Part shown: in pieces, positions 1-8,681 of the stretch
How positions within the stretch are numbered: position 1 is the first letter of the stretch
How the letters are laid out: each line of letters begins with the position of its first letter
Origin: DAOTXL01 sp034434895
GTDB lineage: Bacteria; Chloroflexota; Anaerolineae; JAAYZQ01
Length of the DNA stretch: 15,647 nucleotides
Direction: 5' to 3'
Assembly: GCA_034434895.1 (NCBI GenBank)
Contig: DAOTYI010000254.1
Location: 1 to 15,647, forward strand
Made by a program: the position numbers and the translations under genes
Notes under the pieces: model-generated
The model's input: the letters and a program-made list of their open reading frames with translations, nothing else
What the model was told of the DNA's origin: nothing
Database searches by the model: none

Positions 1-549
1 CTGTTGAGCACGCAACCCTGGTTAAAGACGGGCAGCACCTTCTCCTGTCCACCGGGCCAGGTGTGCGCCGTGCCGGTCGAGATCGACACGACCGGGCTGG
101 CCCCCGGCCCCTACCTGGCGGCCGTGACGCTGACGCCGGTCGGCGGTCCGCCGGAGGTGGTGCCAGTGCAGATTTCGGTCAGCGCCGGGAAAGATGCGCC
201 GGTGCGCATCACCCCCGCCGCGCCGACCATCGAGGTCAGCCCTTGCGTGATTGATTTCGGCGCGGTGGATCCCAGGGTCCTGAACACGGCCACCGAATCA
301 GTGACCGTGACCAACCTCAGCCGGGCAGCGGCCCAGGTGCGGGTGCAGGGCACGCCCCGCTGGCTGCTGGTCAAACCCGAGACCTTCAAGCTGGTGGCCG
401 GGGCCAGGCAGGTGGTCAGGCTCACCGGGCGGGTGGATAAGGTGCGCAACCGCACGGAGAGGGTCAAACTGACCTTTGCCGTGGAGGGCGGGCCGGCTCA
501 GGAGGTCGAGGTGCGGCTGGAGGTCAGGCGGCGGGGGTTGTTTGGATGA
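1..549 (+). CDS. C-terminal part of an Ig-like/ASH-type repeat protein (5' partial)
   Basis: The reading frame is open from the first base, so the protein very likely starts before the window; the TTG at position 4 is not a convincing start. About 180 residues are visible and appear to hold two related beta-sandwich units. The first ends in the stretch from 'CPPGQVCAVPVEIDTTGLAPG' to 'VVPVQISVSAG'. The second begins 'IEVSPCVIDFGAVDP' and carries 'WLLVKPETFKLVAGARQVV'. Alternating hydrophobic residues, Trp-Leu in mid-domain and a Gly-rich turn fit Ig-like ASH/BACON-type domains, which commonly mediate binding. The stop overlaps the PP2C start by 4 nt (ATGA), implying translational coupling. 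By context it is probably part of the signalling module, perhaps the tail of a sensor or another kinase. Domain family is inference; no catalytic motif is visible. Confidence 0.6.
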   Translation: MLSTQPWLKTGSTFSCPPGQVCAVPVEIDTTGLAPGPYLAAVTLTPVGGPPEVVPVQISVSAGKDAPVRITPAAPTIEVSPCVIDFGAVDPRVLNTATESVTVTNLSRAAAQVRVQGTPRWLLVKPETFKLVAGARQVVRLTGRVDKVRNRTERVKLTFAVEGGPAQEVEVRLEVRRRGLFG

Positions 550-1403
550 AGGAGATGACCCATTGGCTCTCTGTCGCCGGACTGACCGACGTGGGCCGGC
601 AGCGCGACCTGAACGAAGACCGTTTCTACTACAAGGTCGTCCAGGCTTCCGATGAGGGGCCGTTGGGGCTGTTCGTCGTGGCCGACGGTATGGGCGGCCA
701 TCTGGCCGGCGAGGTGGCCAGCCACTGGGCAGTGGGCACCCTCAAGCGCGAACTGGCGCCGCTCTTCCGCCCGCAGGACCCGTCGCTCACCCGCCGCCTG
801 GACGCCGAGGCGCTGGCTGTTGTGGGCAGCGGCGTCACCGTGCGCCTGGAAGAGACCGAACTGGCCCGCCTGTTGCAGCATGCCGTGGAGCGGGCCAACC
901 AGGTGCTGCTGGGCTATGCCCGCAAGCATCCCACCGAGGCGGGCGATCTGGGCACCACGCTGACGCTGGCCGTCGTCGAGGAGGAGCGGCTGACCGTGGC
1001 CCACGTGGGCGACAGCCGGGCTTACCTGTGGCGTGACGGCCGGCTGCAGCAACTGACCGAAGACCATTCGGTGCCGGGGGCGCTGCTCAAGCAGGGCAAG
1101 ATTGCGCCGGAGGAGGTCCACAATCACCCCCATCGCCACGTCCTGTACCGCTGCCTGGGCCTCAAGCCAGGCATTGAGGTGGACATCTATCCCGCGTTGA
1201 CCCTGCAACCGGGCGACGGCCTGCTCCTGTGCTCCGACGGGTTGTGGGACATGGTCTATCCTGTTGAGCGGATCGAGGCGCTGCTCAACGCCAGCCCCGA
1301 CCTGCCGGCTGCCTGTCGCCGGCTGGTGGACGCTGCCAACCACGCCGGCGGCGAAGACAATATCACCGTGCTGCTGGTGCGATTGGAGGGACCTGGTGGC
1401 TGA
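546..1403 (+). CDS. PP2C-family protein serine/threonine phosphatase
   Basis: This 285-residue protein is a metal-dependent phosphatase removing phosphate from Ser/Thr, expected to be cytoplasmic since no signal peptide or membrane segment is seen. PP2C motifs occur in order: 'TDVGRQRDLNEDRF' near residue 14 (Glu24/Asp25), 'VADGMGGHLAGE' with metal-binding Asp47, 'GTTLTLAVV' near 138, 'VAHVGDSRAYLWRDG' near 150, 'LTEDHS' near 173, 'LLLCSDGLWDMV' near 230 and 'GGEDNIT' near 268. All expected acidic metal ligands appear present, so it should be active. Length fits the bacterial stand-alone class. The ATG lies in the upstream gene's stop (ATGA) and its own ribosome site is weak, so translation is probably coupled. 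It overlaps the kinase by 8 nt, making that kinase the obvious partner or substrate. Confidence 0.95.
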   Translation: MKEMTHWLSVAGLTDVGRQRDLNEDRFYYKVVQASDEGPLGLFVVADGMGGHLAGEVASHWAVGTLKRELAPLFRPQDPSLTRRLDAEALAVVGSGVTVRLEETELARLLQHAVERANQVLLGYARKHPTEAGDLGTTLTLAVVEEERLTVAHVGDSRAYLWRDGRLQQLTEDHSVPGALLKQGKIAPEEVHNHPHRHVLYRCLGLKPGIEVDIYPALTLQPGDGLLLCSDGLWDMVYPVERIEALLNASPDLPAACRRLVDAANHAGGEDNITVLLVRLEGPGG

Positions 1404-2634
1404 GTATTGCCTGCAATGCGGTGCGTCCATCAAGGCAGGCGCTCGCTTTTGCACCAAGTGCGGTGTGCGGCTGGCGGAGGGTGGACAGGGGGCATCCGGC
1501 CCCCTGCCGGTGGGCACGCCGTTACAGGGCGGCCGCTACCAGATCATCGGCCAGTTGGGGCAGGGGGGGATGGGGGCCGTCTACCTGGCCCGCGATAACG
1601 AGCTGTTTGGCCGGCTGTGCGTGGTCAAGCAGATGCGGCCCTTTTTTGCCAGTCAGTCGGAGCGGCGCAAGGCCGAGGAGGATTTCCAGCGCGAGGCCGA
1701 GGTGCTGGCCCGTCTCAACCACCCCGGCCATCCCCGCATCCCGGAGGTGTACGGCTACTTTGTCGAGAAGGGCGATCAGTTCCTGGTGATGAAGTATATC
1801 GAAGGGGAAAGCCTGGAGCGGCGCCTGGAGCGGCTCCAATGCCCTCTGGCCGAGGCGGAGGTGATCCGTTGCGCCCGTGAGGTGGCCGACGCCCTGGTCT
1901 ATCTCCACAGCCGCAAGCCACAACCGGTCATCCATCGTGACATCAAACCGGCCAACATTATCGTTGACCCCGAAGACCGGGTGTGGCTGGTGGATTTTGG
2001 GCTGGCGCGGGCGGCGGTCAGCAGCGGGGCGCGGGTGATGGTCGCCGGGGGGAAAACCGTAGCTGCCGGCACACCGGGCTATACCCCTCTGGAGCAGTGG
2101 CAGATGCGGCCCACGCCCAAGTCGGACATCTATGCCCTGGGGGCGACGATGCATCATCTGCTGACCGGCCACGACCCCCGCGACCGTTTTTCCACCTTCC
2201 CGGAGCTGGACCTGGAGGTGCTGCGCTCCTTTTCCACCTTTCAACCCCTGACCGAACTGCGCCCTGACCTCAGCCCCGCCCTTTCCAACCTGGTGGCCCG
2301 CTGTCTCGACCCTGAGCCACAGCGTCGGCCATCGGCCCAGGAACTGGAAATCGAGTTGGGGCGGCTGGCCCCCACCGGCAGCAGGTTCTTCGAGGCGGTC
2401 AGGCGCTGGAGCCCAACACTGGGCGAGATGCTGGGCACAGCCCTGGCTACCTTTGTGCGCATGCTCTTCGGGCGGCCCGCGCCGGAAGGAAGAACGCCCC
2501 ACCTGCCCCCCCTGGCCCCGGCCGGCCGGGGAACAGACCGGCGGCCAGCCATCCTCTGCCTCTATTGCCGGGGGCAGGGAGTGACCCGTGGTGGGCGGAC
2601 CTGTCCCATCTGCCGGGGGACCGGATATTGGTGA
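1396..2634 (+). CDS. Serine/threonine protein kinase with N-terminal zinc ribbon and C-terminal CxxCxGxG pair
   Basis: A 412-residue Hanks-type kinase. The frame extends upstream, but GTG 1396 is chosen because GGAGGG (1385-1390) precedes it by 5 nt and the protein then begins directly with a zinc ribbon (Cys5, 8, 19, 22). Kinase landmarks are complete: Gly-rich loop 55-60 (GQGGMG), ATP lysine Lys78, helix-C Glu about 100, catalytic 'HRDIKPAN' at 180-187, DFG at 200-202 and 'GTPGYTPLEQ' at 225-234. After the lobe come about 60 residues of basic, Pro-rich linker. The protein ends in two DnaJ-style motifs, CLYCRGQG (388-395) and CPICRGTG (403-410), which could bind one zinc. No transmembrane helix is evident, so it is probably cytosolic. 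It overlaps the PP2C gene by 8 nt, giving a kinase/phosphatase pair. Substrates and the role of the terminal zinc site are unknown. Confidence 0.93.
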   Translation: MAEYCLQCGASIKAGARFCTKCGVRLAEGGQGASGPLPVGTPLQGGRYQIIGQLGQGGMGAVYLARDNELFGRLCVVKQMRPFFASQSERRKAEEDFQREAEVLARLNHPGHPRIPEVYGYFVEKGDQFLVMKYIEGESLERRLERLQCPLAEAEVIRCAREVADALVYLHSRKPQPVIHRDIKPANIIVDPEDRVWLVDFGLARAAVSSGARVMVAGGKTVAAGTPGYTPLEQWQMRPTPKSDIYALGATMHHLLTGHDPRDRFSTFPELDLEVLRSFSTFQPLTELRPDLSPALSNLVARCLDPEPQRRPSAQELEIELGRLAPTGSRFFEAVRRWSPTLGEMLGTALATFVRMLFGRPAPEGRTPHLPPLAPAGRGTDRRPAILCLYCRGQGVTRGGRTCPICRGTGYW

Positions 2635-2649
2635 AAAGCCTCAGGCCGA

Positions 2650-2678
2650 TTGCCCTTTGGACGAGAGTATGGTAGAAT
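2650..2678 (+). promoter_or_regulatory. Sigma70-type promoter, extended -10
   Basis: TTGCCC (2650-2655) and TAGAAT (2673-2678) are separated by 17 bp, with TG at 2670-2671 forming an extended -10. It lies 45 bp before the coiled-coil gene's ATG and suggests that gene is transcribed separately from the kinase. Confidence 0.6.
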
Positions 2679-2723
2679 GGGCGGGCCGGCGAAGCGGTGC
2701 GAACCGGGTGAAAGGAGCGAACC

Positions 2724-3434
2724 ATGACCCTGCGTGTGCCTGAAGTGGTAAGACAGGCCTGGGGAGATGAAGTGATCGTCGAGTTCGTCCCCTGGCTGGA
2801 ACAGACGATTGAAGAGAAAGCGGCTGTTCAGGTGGAACAGGCCATCGCCGACAGGGCTGTCCCCCGCGATGAATATCGCCAGCTTCTCTCACGGTTGGAG
2901 ATACTGGAACATGACGTGGCCGACCTGAAGGTTGATGTCCGTGACCTGCGTAGTGAAATGAACGGGCGGTTCATCGATCTGGAGCGCCATTTCGAGATGC
3001 GCTTTGATCAGGTGAACGCCCGCTTTGACCAGATGAACCGGCACTTTGAAACGCGGCTTGACGAGATGAACCAGCGTTTTGGAGCCCGCTTTGACGAGAT
3101 GAACCAGCGTTTTGAAGCCCGCTTTGACGAGATGAACCAGCGTTTTGAAGCCCGCTTTGACGAGATGAACCAGCGTTTTGGAGCCCGCTTTGACGAGATG
3201 AACCAGCGTTTTGAAGCCCGCTTTGACCAGATGAACCGGCACTTTGAAACGCGGTTTGACGAGATGAACCAGCGTTTTGAAGCCCGCTTTGACGAGATGA
3301 ACCGGCACTTTGAAACGCGGCTTGACCAGATGAACGAGCGGATGCTGGTCCAGACCCGCTGGCTGATCGGCACCATCGCTTTGTTCGGCACTATCATCAC
3401 TGTTCTGATGGCCATTGCTCAGTTTACGCCGTGA
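2724..3434 (+). CDS. Hendecad-repeat coiled-coil protein with C-terminal membrane anchor
   Basis: A 236-residue protein of unknown function. The ATG has AGGAG (2713-2717) 6 nt upstream. Residues 1-60 form a non-repetitive acidic region. From about 55 ('LLSRLEILEHDVADLK') to about 205 it is predicted as continuous helix. The 11-residue unit, consensus RFDEMNQRFEA, is repeated about ten times from residue 100, with variants ending RHFET or RFGA. Eleven-residue periodicity is the signature of hendecad coiled coils, which form long rods. Residues about 213-233 (from 'WLIGTIALFGTI') are a single hydrophobic helix, leaving a very short tail. The likely picture is an oligomeric rod tethered to the membrane by its C-terminus, the general design of bacterial DUF1640/CCDC90-like proteins, though membership of that family is not shown. 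Its own promoter lies upstream and a hairpin follows the stop. Confidence 0.85.
   Translation: MTLRVPEVVRQAWGDEVIVEFVPWLEQTIEEKAAVQVEQAIADRAVPRDEYRQLLSRLEILEHDVADLKVDVRDLRSEMNGRFIDLERHFEMRFDQVNARFDQMNRHFETRLDEMNQRFGARFDEMNQRFEARFDEMNQRFEARFDEMNQRFGARFDEMNQRFEARFDQMNRHFETRFDEMNQRFEARFDEMNRHFETRLDQMNERMLVQTRWLIGTIALFGTIITVLMAIAQFTP
3021..3341 (+). repeat. Tandem 33-bp coding repeats, about 9.7 copies
   Basis: Nine full 33-bp units start at 3021, 3054, 3087, 3120, 3153, 3186, 3219, 3252 and 3285, followed by a partial unit from 3318. Units 3, 4 and 6 are identical at the nucleotide level, and units 1 and 7 are identical to each other. Differences fall into a few recurring variants (Gln/Arg, Glu/Gly, Ala/Thr), which points to recent duplication or gene conversion rather than old divergence. 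The unit is a whole number of codons, so changes in copy number keep the frame. Confidence 0.95.
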
Positions 3435-3470
3435 GGCATTGATCGCTGGCCCGTATTGTGAGCGTGGGGC

Positions 3471-3499
3471 GGGGCAAATTTCAAATTTGCCCCCGTTTT
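3471..3499 (+). terminator. Palindromic hairpin followed by a short T tract (likely terminator of the coiled-coil gene)
   Basis: Arms 3471-3481 (GGGGCAAATTT) and 3483-3493 (AAATTTGCCCC) are perfectly complementary around a single central C. They are followed by CG and TTTT (3496-3499). The hairpin sits 36 nt after the coiled-coil stop and ends a few nt before the acyl-CoA dehydrogenase ribosome site (3501-3508). An intrinsic terminator fits best, but an operator or leader structure for the downstream gene is possible. Confidence 0.5.
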
Positions 3500-3514
3500 C
3501 AAAGGAGGATCAAC

Positions 3515-4672
3515 GTGGATCTGAAACTGACAGAAGAACACAAGATGATTCAGGACATGGCGCGGGACTTTGCCCGTAAAGAGATCGCGCCGATTGCCGC
3601 CAGGATTGACGAAGAGGCCCTCTTTCCCGCCGAAACGGTGAAGAGGATGGGCGAATTGGGCTTCATGGGCATCGAGATCCCGGAGGAGTATGGCGGTGCC
3701 GGCCTGGATGCGATCAGCTACGTGCTGGCCGTGATCGAGATTTCCAAAGCCTGCGCTTCGCATGGGGTGATCATGTCGGTCAACAACTCGCTGGTCTGCC
3801 ACGGCCTTTACACCTTTGGCAACCAGCGGCAGAAGGAGGCGTTCCTGGTGCCCCTGGCCAGCGGGGAAAAGCTGGGGGCCTACTCGTTGACCGAACCCCA
3901 GGCCGGCTCTGACCCGGCCGGTATGCGCTGCAGCGCCCAGTACGACCCGGCCAGCGATGAATATATCATCAACGGCACAAAAGCCTGGGTGACCAGCGGC
4001 CCCAACGCCGATTATATCATCCTCTTTGCCATGACCGACAAGAGCAAGGGGCATCGGGGCATCTCCGCTTTTGTGGTGGATACCACCCTGCCCGGTTTTT
4101 CTCCCGGCAAAGTGGAACCGAAACTGGGGATTCGAGCGTCTCATACCTCGGAGTTGATCTTTGAGAACTATCGCCTGCCGGCCTGGCATCGCCTGGGGGA
4201 GGAAGGACAGGGGTTCAAGATCGCCATGGCCATCCTCGATGCGGGGCGGATCGGCATTGCGGCGCAGGCGGTGGGCATTGCCGAGGCTGCCTTTGAGGCC
4301 GCCCGCGATTATGCAAAGGAGCGGGAGCAGTTCGGCCAGCCGATCGCCGGGTTCCAGGCGATTCAGTGGATGTTGGCCGACATGAAGACCCGCATCGAGG
4401 CAGCCCGGTTGCTGACCTATCAGGCAGCCCTGGCCAAGGACGAGGCCAAGAAAACCGGAGCGCGTTACTCGTTAGAAGCCTCGATGGCCAAAGTCTATGC
4501 TTCGGAAACGGCCATGTGGGTGACGACCAAGGCGATCCAGATCTTTGGCGGCAACGGCTACAGCAAAGAATATCCGGTGGAGCGCTACTTCCGTGACGCC
4601 AAAATTACCGAGATCTATGAAGGAACGAGCGAGATTCAGCGACTGGTGATTGCACGCAGCATCCTGGCCTGA
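3515..4672 (+). CDS. Acyl-CoA dehydrogenase, short-chain (butyryl-CoA dehydrogenase-like)
   Basis: A 385-residue FAD-dependent enzyme that oxidises acyl-CoA to trans-2-enoyl-CoA in beta-oxidation or butyrate-type pathways and passes electrons to ETF. GTG 3515 is chosen because AAAGGAGG (3501-3508) precedes it by 6 nt; upstream codons run into the palindrome. The domain order is complete: N-terminal helical domain, flavin-contacting 'GAYSLTEPQAGSDPAG' near residue 127, the 'WVTSG' stretch near 158, C-terminal 'REQFGQPIAGFQAIQ', 'QIFGGNGYSKEYPVERYFRD', and 'EIYEGTSEIQ' near 365, which carries the catalytic Glu position typical of short-chain and butyryl-CoA enzymes. Length is normal for the family. 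No ETF or thiolase gene is adjacent, so substrate is inferred from sequence only. No clear promoter is visible just upstream. Confidence 0.93.
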   Translation: MDLKLTEEHKMIQDMARDFARKEIAPIAARIDEEALFPAETVKRMGELGFMGIEIPEEYGGAGLDAISYVLAVIEISKACASHGVIMSVNNSLVCHGLYTFGNQRQKEAFLVPLASGEKLGAYSLTEPQAGSDPAGMRCSAQYDPASDEYIINGTKAWVTSGPNADYIILFAMTDKSKGHRGISAFVVDTTLPGFSPGKVEPKLGIRASHTSELIFENYRLPAWHRLGEEGQGFKIAMAILDAGRIGIAAQAVGIAEAAFEAARDYAKEREQFGQPIAGFQAIQWMLADMKTRIEAARLLTYQAALAKDEAKKTGARYSLEASMAKVYASETAMWVTTKAIQIFGGNGYSKEYPVERYFRDAKITEIYEGTSEIQRLVIARSILA

Positions 4673-4771
4673 GATGAATGTCCATGGAGATCGTCCGATT
4701 GCCCGGCCTTACGCTCGCCGGGAACAGATTGTTGAGACCGGTCCGAAAGGCTGGCGGGTCACGGACCTGGC

Positions 4772-4799
4772 GGGGGCGCTTGAAAACCCCCTTTTCTCT
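4772..4799 (+). terminator. Possible weak terminator after the acyl-CoA dehydrogenase
   Basis: GGGGG (4772-4776) can pair with CCCCC (4787-4791) across a 10-nt loop and is followed directly by TTTTCT. The stem is short and the loop long, so this is tentative. The remainder of the 153-bp gap (4673-4825) shows no convincing promoter, only a degenerate 'tctctgcg...ctgcggtg' sequence at 4795-4814. Confidence 0.3.
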
Positions 4800-4825
4800 G
4801 CGCTCTCTGCGGTGGGCAGTTACAC

Positions 4826-5781
4826 GTGAGCAAGCCTGATCTGGGGATCGTTATCGTCAACTATAACGTACGGGACCTGCTGCGCGACTGTCTGGCTTCG
4901 CTTTATGACAGCCGGGGCAACCTGACCTTCGCCGTGTGTGTGGTGGACAACGGCTCGACCGATGGCAGTGCCGACATGGTGGCGGCCGAGTTCCCGCAGG
5001 TGAACCTCATCCGCGCCAGGAATGGAGGCTATGCCGTCGGGAACAACCTGGGGCTGCGGGCCCTGGGCTTTGTGGAGGAGCAGCATATGCCTGGCGAAGG
5101 GACGCCGCGCTACGCCCTGCTGCTGAACCCGGATACCCTGTTGCCCCCCTCAGCCCTGGCCGACATGCTGGCCTTTATGGAAGCGCATCCCCAGGCCGGA
5201 ATAGCCGGCCCCCGGTTGGTGCGCGAAGATGGCAGCCTGGACAAGGCCTGTCGTCGCAGCTTCCCCACGCCAGAGGTGGCCCTCTACCGCCTCTCCGGGC
5301 TGAGCCGTCTCTTCCCCCGCAGCCGCCGTTTCGGCCGCTACAACGTCACTTACCTGCCCGCCGATGTCACGGCTGAGGTGGACTCGGTGGTCGGGGCCTT
5401 TATGCTCATCCGGGCGGAGGTCCTGGCCCAGATCGGCCTGCTGGATGAGCGATATTTCATGTATGCCGAGGACCTGGATTTCTGCTATCGGGCCCGGCAA
5501 CAGGGCTGGCAGGTGTGGTACAACGCCGACGTGACCGTGCTCCACTACAAAGGCCAGTCGAGCCGGCAACGGAGTGACCTGGCCAACCTCAAGTTCTACG
5601 AGGCCATGCGCCTGTTCCACGACAAGCATTTCAGGCAACAGACTCCGACCGTGGTCAACTGGCTGATCTATGCCGCCATCGGCCTGTTGGGGGGATGGGC
5701 CTTGCTGCGCAACCGCCTGCGCCCGGCCGAACAGCGCGGCGTAGCCTCGGCCATCCCCCTCCGCCGGCCAGGAGTTCGTCC

Positions 5782-5785
<4 letters not shown>
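4826..5785 (+). CDS. Family 2 glycosyltransferase (rhamnosyltransferase-like)
   Basis: A 319-residue GT-A fold transferase that would add a sugar from a nucleotide donor to a lipid-linked or polysaccharide acceptor at the inner membrane face. Motifs are 'GIVIVNYNVRDLL' at the N-terminus, 'VVDNGSTDGS' near residue 38, 'LLNPDTLLPP' near 93 (the metal/donor site in the NPDT form common in WbbL-like enzymes), and 'FMYAEDLDFCYRARQQGW' near 211 with the catalytic acidic pair. A hydrophobic helix near 278-296 ('WLIYAAIGLLGGWALLRN') suggests membrane attachment. GTG 4826 gives the canonical start; only a weak GGTGGG precedes it. Its stop overlaps the sugar transferase ATG by 4 nt, so the two act in one pathway, most likely exopolysaccharide or capsule synthesis. 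Donor sugar cannot be told from sequence. Confidence 0.92.
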
Positions 5786-7191
<1,406 letters not shown>

Positions 7192-7215
7192 CAGCCGGCC
7201 TGAAAACCACTTCGA

Positions 7216-8664
7216 CTATCTGCCCTCTGCCACCGCCTGGCCATAGTCCAGCAACGCCCTGACCCCCTCTGGCGTGGGCGCTTCGGCATAGACGCGCAGC
7301 ACCGGCTCGGTGCCTGAAGGGCGGATCAGCAGCCAGCTATCGTCGGCCAGCCGGTACTTGACCCCGTCCAGCGTATCAATCCGGCGCACAGTCACCCCGC
7401 CGATGCTGGCCGGCGCGCCGTCGGTCAGGCGGGCCACCATCTCCCGTTTGTCCACCGGGTAGCGCAGGCGCAGGTCGGTGCGGGCGTAATGGGCCGGCCC
7501 GGCCACCCGCTGGATGTCGGCGACCAGTTCGTGAAGGGGGACGCCGGCGTCGGCCAGAATCTCCAACAGCAGCAACCCCATCAGCACCCCATCCCCCTCC
7601 GGGATATGCCCTTTGATGCTCAGCCCTCCCGATTCCTCGCCGCCGATGAGCACATCGCCACGGAGCATATGATCGGCGATATGGTTAAAGCCGACCGGCG
7701 TTTCCTCCAGAGGCAGGCCATACCTGGCAGCCAGCCGATCCACCATCATCGTCGTGGACACGGTCTTGACCACGGTCCCCGTCCAGCCCCGCTTTTCCAC
7801 CAGATAGCGCAACGCCAGGGCAAAGATATGATGCGGGTCCACAAAGTTGCCTTGAGCGTCCATTGCCCCGATGCGGTCGGCATCCCCATCGGTGGCCAGC
7901 CCCACATCGGCATGATGGGCCTGGATGGCCGCCACCAGGGCGTTCAGATAGCGGGCGATCGGTTCGGGATGGATGCCCCCAAAGCCGGGGTTCATCTCAT
8001 TGCGGATCTCGTGGACATGGCAGCGGGTGCGCGCCAGCAGGCCGGCAAAGCTGCCCCGCCCTGAGCCATACATGGCATCGGCCACCACCCGCAACTCACC
8101 GTTGGAGATCAGGTCCAGGTCCACCAGCCTGCCCAGATGTTCATAATAGGCCCAGGCCGGGTTGAAGCGGCGGATGAGGCCCTGGTCCACAGCGCGCTGA
8201 TAGTCCATGATGTTGGGACCTCGTGCCTGAGCTTCCGCCTCCTCCAGGTAATGTTCCACCCGGAGCGCCTGGTGGGGAGAGGCCGAACCGCCATAGGCCG
8301 ATTTGAGCTTGACCCCGTTGTAGCGCGGTGGGTTGTGGCTGGCCGTGATCATGATCCCGGCAACGGCCTTTTTCTCAACGACGCTGTAAGAGACGGCCGG
8401 TGTGGGGGCGTCGGCGCGGGTCAGCCAGGCGACAATGCCATTGCCGGCCATCACCCGCGCCACCTCGGTGGCATACCGGTCCGAGAGGAAGCGGGTGTCA
8501 TAGCCGACGACCACCTCCAGCTCCCGGCTGCTGTCGGCCTCCCCGCCGCCCCCCTCGTAGCGAACATAGTCGGCGATGGCCTGGGCCACCAGCCGCAGGT
8601 TGTTAAAGGTAAAGGTGTCCGAAATGACGGCCCGCCAGCCGTCGGTGCCGAACTTGATGCTCAT
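7216..8664 (-). CDS. Alpha-D-phosphohexomutase family (phosphoglucomutase/phosphomannomutase; possible phosphopentomutase)
   Basis: A 482-residue enzyme that moves phosphate between C1 and C6 of hexoses, or C1 and C5 of pentoses, through a phosphoserine. Signature motifs are complete: N-terminal 'FGTDGWRAVISD', catalytic serine in 'TASHNPP' (Ser109), metal-binding 'DGDADR' (259-264), sugar-specificity loop 'GEESGG' (342-347) and phosphate-binding 'RPSGTEP' (448-454). Start has GAGGGA a few nt upstream. It is the last gene of the hpt-ade-purA-lipoprotein operon, 17 bp after the lipoprotein stop. The GEESGG loop fits glucose/glucosamine/mannose mutases. The purine-salvage context makes a ribose-1-phosphate/ribose-5-phosphate role possible, and the convergent polysaccharide genes make glucose-1-phosphate supply possible. 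Substrate is undetermined. Confidence 0.92.
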   Translation of the reverse strand: MSIKFGTDGWRAVISDTFTFNNLRLVAQAIADYVRYEGGGGEADSSRELEVVVGYDTRFLSDRYATEVARVMAGNGIVAWLTRADAPTPAVSYSVVEKKAVAGIMITASHNPPRYNGVKLKSAYGGSASPHQALRVEHYLEEAEAQARGPNIMDYQRAVDQGLIRRFNPAWAYYEHLGRLVDLDLISNGELRVVADAMYGSGRGSFAGLLARTRCHVHEIRNEMNPGFGGIHPEPIARYLNALVAAIQAHHADVGLATDGDADRIGAMDAQGNFVDPHHIFALALRYLVEKRGWTGTVVKTVSTTMMVDRLAARYGLPLEETPVGFNHIADHMLRGDVLIGGEESGGLSIKGHIPEGDGVLMGLLLLEILADAGVPLHELVADIQRVAGPAHYARTDLRLRYPVDKREMVARLTDGAPASIGGVTVRRIDTLDGVKYRLADDSWLLIRPSGTEPVLRVYAEAPTPEGVRALLDYGQAVAEGR

Positions 8665-8681
8665 CTTCTATCCCTCTTGAC

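Noticed and set aside
1264..1395. Longer start for the kinase at ATG 1264
   Set aside because: It would overlap the PP2C gene by 140 nt with no homologous sequence; GTG 1396 has a good ribosome site and begins at the zinc ribbon.
498..1517. A 339-codon open frame on the minus strand opposite the PP2C gene
   Set aside because: The plus strand carries all PP2C motifs and coupled starts; the antisense reading shows no recognisable domain and is typical of GC-rich codon bias.
1522..2502. A 326-codon open frame on the minus strand opposite the kinase
   Set aside because: It mirrors the kinase coding frame and its translation has no motif; the kinase is unambiguous.
3021..3341. Regular 33-bp direct repeats that could suggest a CRISPR array
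   Set aside because: There are no spacers; the units abut and encode an in-frame 11-residue protein repeat. No cas genes are present.
2889..3415. Long open frames on the minus strand opposite the repeat region
   Set aside because: A 33-bp repeat lacking stops in one copy stays open in every copy, so the antisense frames are by-products. No ribosome site or family motif supports them.
7192..7215. Bidirectional terminator between the convergent sugar transferase and phosphohexomutase genes
   Set aside because: Only 24 bp separate the stops and no stem with a T tract is visible there.
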